From NCBI GenBank assembly GCA_035301985.1, contig DATGTE010000016.1, positions 1-63,578 on the forward strand: a stretch of 63,578 nt of DNA, given 5' to 3'. The stretch's first letter is position 1. Each line of letters starts with the position of its first letter. The stretch is from DASUXY01 sp035301985. GTDB taxonomy: Bacteria > Bacillota > Bacilli > Bacillales > Amphibacillaceae. A model generated the notes under the pieces. That model saw nothing but the letters and a program-made list of their open reading frames with translations. It did no database searches and was not told the origin of the DNA. Shown in pieces: positions 61,573 through 63,578 of this stretch. The position numbers and the translations under genes were made by a program.

Positions 61573-62115
61573 ATGACGAACAAAGTTGATATATTAATGC
61601 ACCCTGTTAGAATGAAAATTTCCCAAGCTTTAATGAGGAACAAAGAAAATGGATTAAGCCCGCGTGAAATGCTGGATAATATTAAAGATGTTCCCCAAGC
61701 AACGCTTTATCGACATTTACAAGTGTTGTTAGATGCTGGAATTATACGTGTTTTAAAAGAAAAAAAGGTCAGATCTGTTTCTGAAAAATATTATACTTTA
61801 AATGCAGAAGAGGCACGTCTGAGCAGCGATGATTGGAAAAAAGCCTCCTTAGACGAAAAAATAAACTATTATTCCTACTACCAATTATCACTATTAAATC
61901 AATATAAAACTTACCTAACCAATTTAAAAAACGATAATTCTGAAGATGGTTCTACATTCTCAATCGTTGAATTGAAGCTTAATGATGAAGAATTCAAGGA
62001 CTTTCAAACGGAACTTAACAATCTGATGTTGAAATATTACAATGATACAAGTGAAAACAGTGAAAAAGATGCACCGATTCGAACGATTGGTGTAACCATT
62101 ATTCCAGATTCTTAA
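61573..62115 (+). CDS. ArsR-like HTH regulator
   Basis: The 180-aa protein has an N-terminal winged helix of HTH_20/ArsR type (HPVRMKISQALMRNKENGLSPREML; VPQATLYRHLQVLLDAGIIRV) and a helical C-terminal region of unknown ligand. It has no Cys metal motif. GGAGAG precedes the ATG. Divergent from the ABC operon, which it probably represses or activates. A hairpin terminator follows at 62259. Confidence 0.87.
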   Translation: MTNKVDILMHPVRMKISQALMRNKENGLSPREMLDNIKDVPQATLYRHLQVLLDAGIIRVLKEKKVRSVSEKYYTLNAEEARLSSDDWKKASLDEKINYYSYYQLSLLNQYKTYLTNLKNDNSEDGSTFSIVELKLNDEEFKDFQTELNNLMLKYYNDTSENSEKDAPIRTIGVTIIPDS

Positions 62116-62258
62116 GCATAATGAAGCGGCATACAAGCGGAACTCGTGTAAATAACTCTTACGCATGACAATCAAGTATTTTTATACAACAAATATGTTG
62201 AATGTATAGATATAACCCTTTCTCAAATTTATACGTTAACCAACATTTATGAACTTAT

Positions 62259-62296
62259 AGATTGGTGGACTTCCTTAAAGCCTACCAATCTTTTTA
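62259..62296 (+). terminator. terminator after HTH regulator
   Basis: AGATTGGTGG pairs with CCTACCAATCT (one bulge), then TTTTT. The rest of 62116-62510 has a short minus-strand open stretch without a start (about 62311-62500), possibly a remnant. Confidence 0.7.
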
Positions 62297-62515
62297 ATTA
62301 TACGGGTATATTATCTATAAAGTTCACTTTCCTTCAAATGGTCACTTTCGTTTTTTCGGGAAAATATCCATTTAAGTTTTTTCCTAACATCTTCAATTAA
62401 TAAATAAATGTCTTCATTCAATGTAGACACTTCAGGATCTGATGATACGATTTCATCTCTTGTTCCTAATTTTCCAGCCGTTTTTTCAGAAATCGATTAT
62501 TATGATTGAAATTAG

Positions 62516-63003
62516 TTGTACACGTTATATTATTATACCTTACTATCTTCGGAAAGAAGAGAGTATATTCCTATAGTTTTTCTAGAAAAAGATGTAATAC
62601 CAACCGGTGGGACAAGAATTATTCCTACAGCAGACCTTTATTATTTTGGAATTTTAACTTCAAATGTTCACATGGCATGGATGAAAGCAGTGCCGGGAAG
62701 GTTGGAATTAAGTATAGATATTCATAAAATGTCGTGTATAATAACTTCCCTTGGCCTGAAGCTTCTGAAAAAGAGAAAAATAGGATAGAAAGCACAGCAC
62801 AAGAGATTATTGATGCCCGTAACTCGTATTCCAAGAATTCCCTTACTGATCTATATGACGAGTTAACTATCCCACTGGAATTACAAAAAGCACACCAAGA
62901 AAATAATCGTTTTGTTATGGTGATGTATGGAATGGAAGTTCGTGTAACAAAAGAAAGTGATGCTGTAGAAAAATTACTTGAGATGTATAATGATATAACT
63001 TAA
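62516..63003 (+). pseudogene. DNA methyltransferase (type IIG/YeeA-like) C-terminal remnant
   Basis: The first frame gives SSERREYIPIVFLEKDVIPTG, LYYFGILTSNVHMAWMKAV and GRLE; then the frame shifts near 62705, with an in-frame TAA, and continues as NVVYNNFPWPEASEKEK, AQEIIDARNSYSKNSL and LTIPLELQKAHQENNRFV. These are the target-recognition and C-terminal parts of large class I DNA methyltransferases of BREX/type IIG kind. The catalytic domain is gone. Confidence 0.8.
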
Positions 63004-63116
63004 AACCTAATCAAAATATAAGGAAAGTGTAATGGCAATTATATAATCGTCCAAAATATAAAAAACGATAAATTCAATTGAAATTGATTTCATAGCAATA
63101 GTTTAAATACTGTATA

Positions 63117-63193
63117 CATAGTCAAATACTTATATACCCTCGCAAAGCTTGATGTTAAGCTATCCCTACATCGATTAAAGAGCCCGACATGCT
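63117..63193 (+). repeat. right-end repeat of the island
   Basis: This is the partner of 52938-53014 (68 of 77 identical by my count). It contains the arm-type motif ACATAGTCAAA at 63116 and ends in the att core. Confidence 0.75.
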
Positions 63194-63197
63194 CCAT
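63181..63197 (+). other. attR of genomic island
   Basis: AGCCCGACATGCTCCAT is an exact copy of the tRNA-Ala 3' end (51278-51294). Sequence after it differs from that after the tRNA. Confidence 0.85.
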
Positions 63198-63206
63198 CAC
63201 AGAAGA

Positions 63207-63238
63207 ACGCTTATACATCAACGTATGGGCGTTTTTTT
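63207..63238 (+). terminator. probable original tRNA-Ala terminator, displaced
   Basis: ACGCTTATAC pairs with GTATGGGCGT (10 bp, two G-T) and runs into seven T. It begins 10 bp beyond attR, where the terminator of an uninterrupted tRNA-Ala would be. There is no gene directly upstream that needs it. Confidence 0.7.
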
Positions 63239-63342
63239 GTTTGCATCTGAATCGATAAAATATTGATTAGACATAAAATGGCAAGGCGGAGGATCATTGG
63301 TTACTAGCGAATATATCAAACGAGGCTGGGACAAAACTAGTC

Positions 63343-63578
63343 TTAAATGAGAAAAATTGCGGAATCAACATTGAAATGTTGTTTCCGCAATTTCTTTTTT
63401 TGTTTCGGACTGTTATGATTATTACTATTTTGAATTATGGCGGTATACTTTCTTAAATTTACCGCCATTAATGCAAATGCTAATTCATTTTCTACTTTCG
63501 ATTTTCCTCTGACGGAAAATCGAGAGAATGACAAATTAGCCTTCAAGAATCCAAAAACTGGTTCAACATCTATTTTGC
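63343..63578 (-). CDS. IS1182-like transposase, partial (C-terminus)
   Basis: The open frame runs off the right edge of the window. It reads KIDVEPVFGFLKANLSFSRF, RGKSKVENELAFALMAVNLRK, typical of the C-terminus of IS1182/IS5-like DDE transposases (DUF4277-type). The element end is near 63322 (GAGGCTGGGACAAAAC). An 18-bp hairpin in the last codons (63354-63393) is usual for this IS type. Whether the rest is intact cannot be seen. Confidence 0.85.
   Translation of the reverse strand, partial: KIDVEPVFGFLKANLSFSRFSVRGKSKVENELAFALMAVNLRKYTAIIQNSNNHNSPKQKKKLRKQHFNVDSAIFLI

Larger units (their letters stand above)
51278..63197. mobile_element. tRNA-Ala genomic island, about 11.9 kb, decayed
   Basis: Bounded by 17-bp direct repeats of the tRNA end. 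It contains an integrase remnant next to attL, a truncated type III restriction subunit, IS3 remnants, a collapsed NRPS locus, an intact ABC operon with HTH regulator and a broken DNA methyltransferase. Five copies of an ACRTAGTCAAA motif occur near the ends (51392, 51404, 51557, 52937, 63116), as expected of integrase arm sites. The terminator at 63207-63238 probably once followed the tRNA. A partial att core and 77-bp end repeat at 52938-53014 suggest two related elements side by side. Confidence 0.82.

Noticed and set aside
62311..62500. Minus-strand open stretch with protein-like composition (LNEDIYLLIEDVRKK)
   Set aside because: No start codon in frame and bounded by stops. It could be a relic, but I cannot assign it.
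1..63578. CRISPR arrays or rRNA genes
   Set aside because: I saw no regularly spaced repeats and no rRNA sequence. The only clusters of short repeats are the att-end motifs and the operator-like modules described.

Overview
The window is chromosomal DNA from a low-GC, endospore-forming member of the Bacillaceae. The evidence is a gerA-type germination operon, a CotF-like spore coat protein, sigma-A promoters of TTGACA/TATAAT type, strong GGAGG ribosome binding sites with frequent TTG/GTG starts, a lipM-lipA lipoate pathway of Bacillus type, an LtaS-type lipoteichoic acid synthase, and Fur, PerR and CcpA-like sites. The species cannot be named from this sequence.

Region 1 (1-25 kb) is ordinary core genome: methyltransferase, aldo/keto reductase, GntR regulator, BrnQ, Tag, sulfurtransferase, PepT, a VanY-type lipoprotein, fructosamine kinase, guanine deaminase-like protein, a PTS EIIC-like protein, a Fur-box nitroreductase, Ddl, a divergent HxlR/DoxX pair, a TPP-riboswitch-led lipM-lipA pair, a metallochaperone and P-type ATPase with a class II Crp/Fnr-like site, DUF421/DUF4363, a thioredoxin-like protein and an SDR.

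Region 2 (24.2-32.4 kb) is a decaying GntR-ABC operon on the minus strand. Its ATPase carries an in-frame TGA, its accessory gene an in-frame TAG, and its permease is split by an AT-rich insertion of about 5 kb. The insertion carries a tyrosine recombinase, an AbrB-type protein and a compact cassette: two unannotated tiny ORFs, an HExxH peptide hydroxylase-like protein, an 8-cysteine DUF3109-like protein, an 89-aa unknown protein and an MFS exporter behind a leader-ORF/anti-Shine-Dalgarno arrangement. I read the cassette as a candidate uncharacterised RiPP-like peptide system. It is the main candidate for something new here.

Region 3 (32.9-51.2 kb) is core again: coat protein, YitT, LTA synthase, YhhN, germinant receptor, acetoacetyl-CoA synthetase with a cre-like site in its promoter, CBS protein, peroxiredoxin with PerR-like boxes, a PanF/YhdT-like pair, and LysR with a YeiH transporter.

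Region 4 (51.2-63.2 kb) is a roughly 11.9-kb genomic island in the 3' end of tRNA-Ala(GGC). A 17-bp copy of the tRNA end lies at 63181-63197, and the probable original tRNA terminator sits just beyond it. The island is heavily decayed: truncated integrase, truncated type III restriction subunit, IS3 remnants, a collapsed NRPS locus (phosphopantetheinyl transferase fragment, terminal reductase, frameshifted type II thioesterase) and a broken DNA methyltransferase. One apparently intact module remains: a five-gene ABC transporter operon with a divergent HTH regulator. A second, imperfect att-like end at about 53 kb suggests stepwise accretion of related elements. The window ends inside an IS1182-like transposase.
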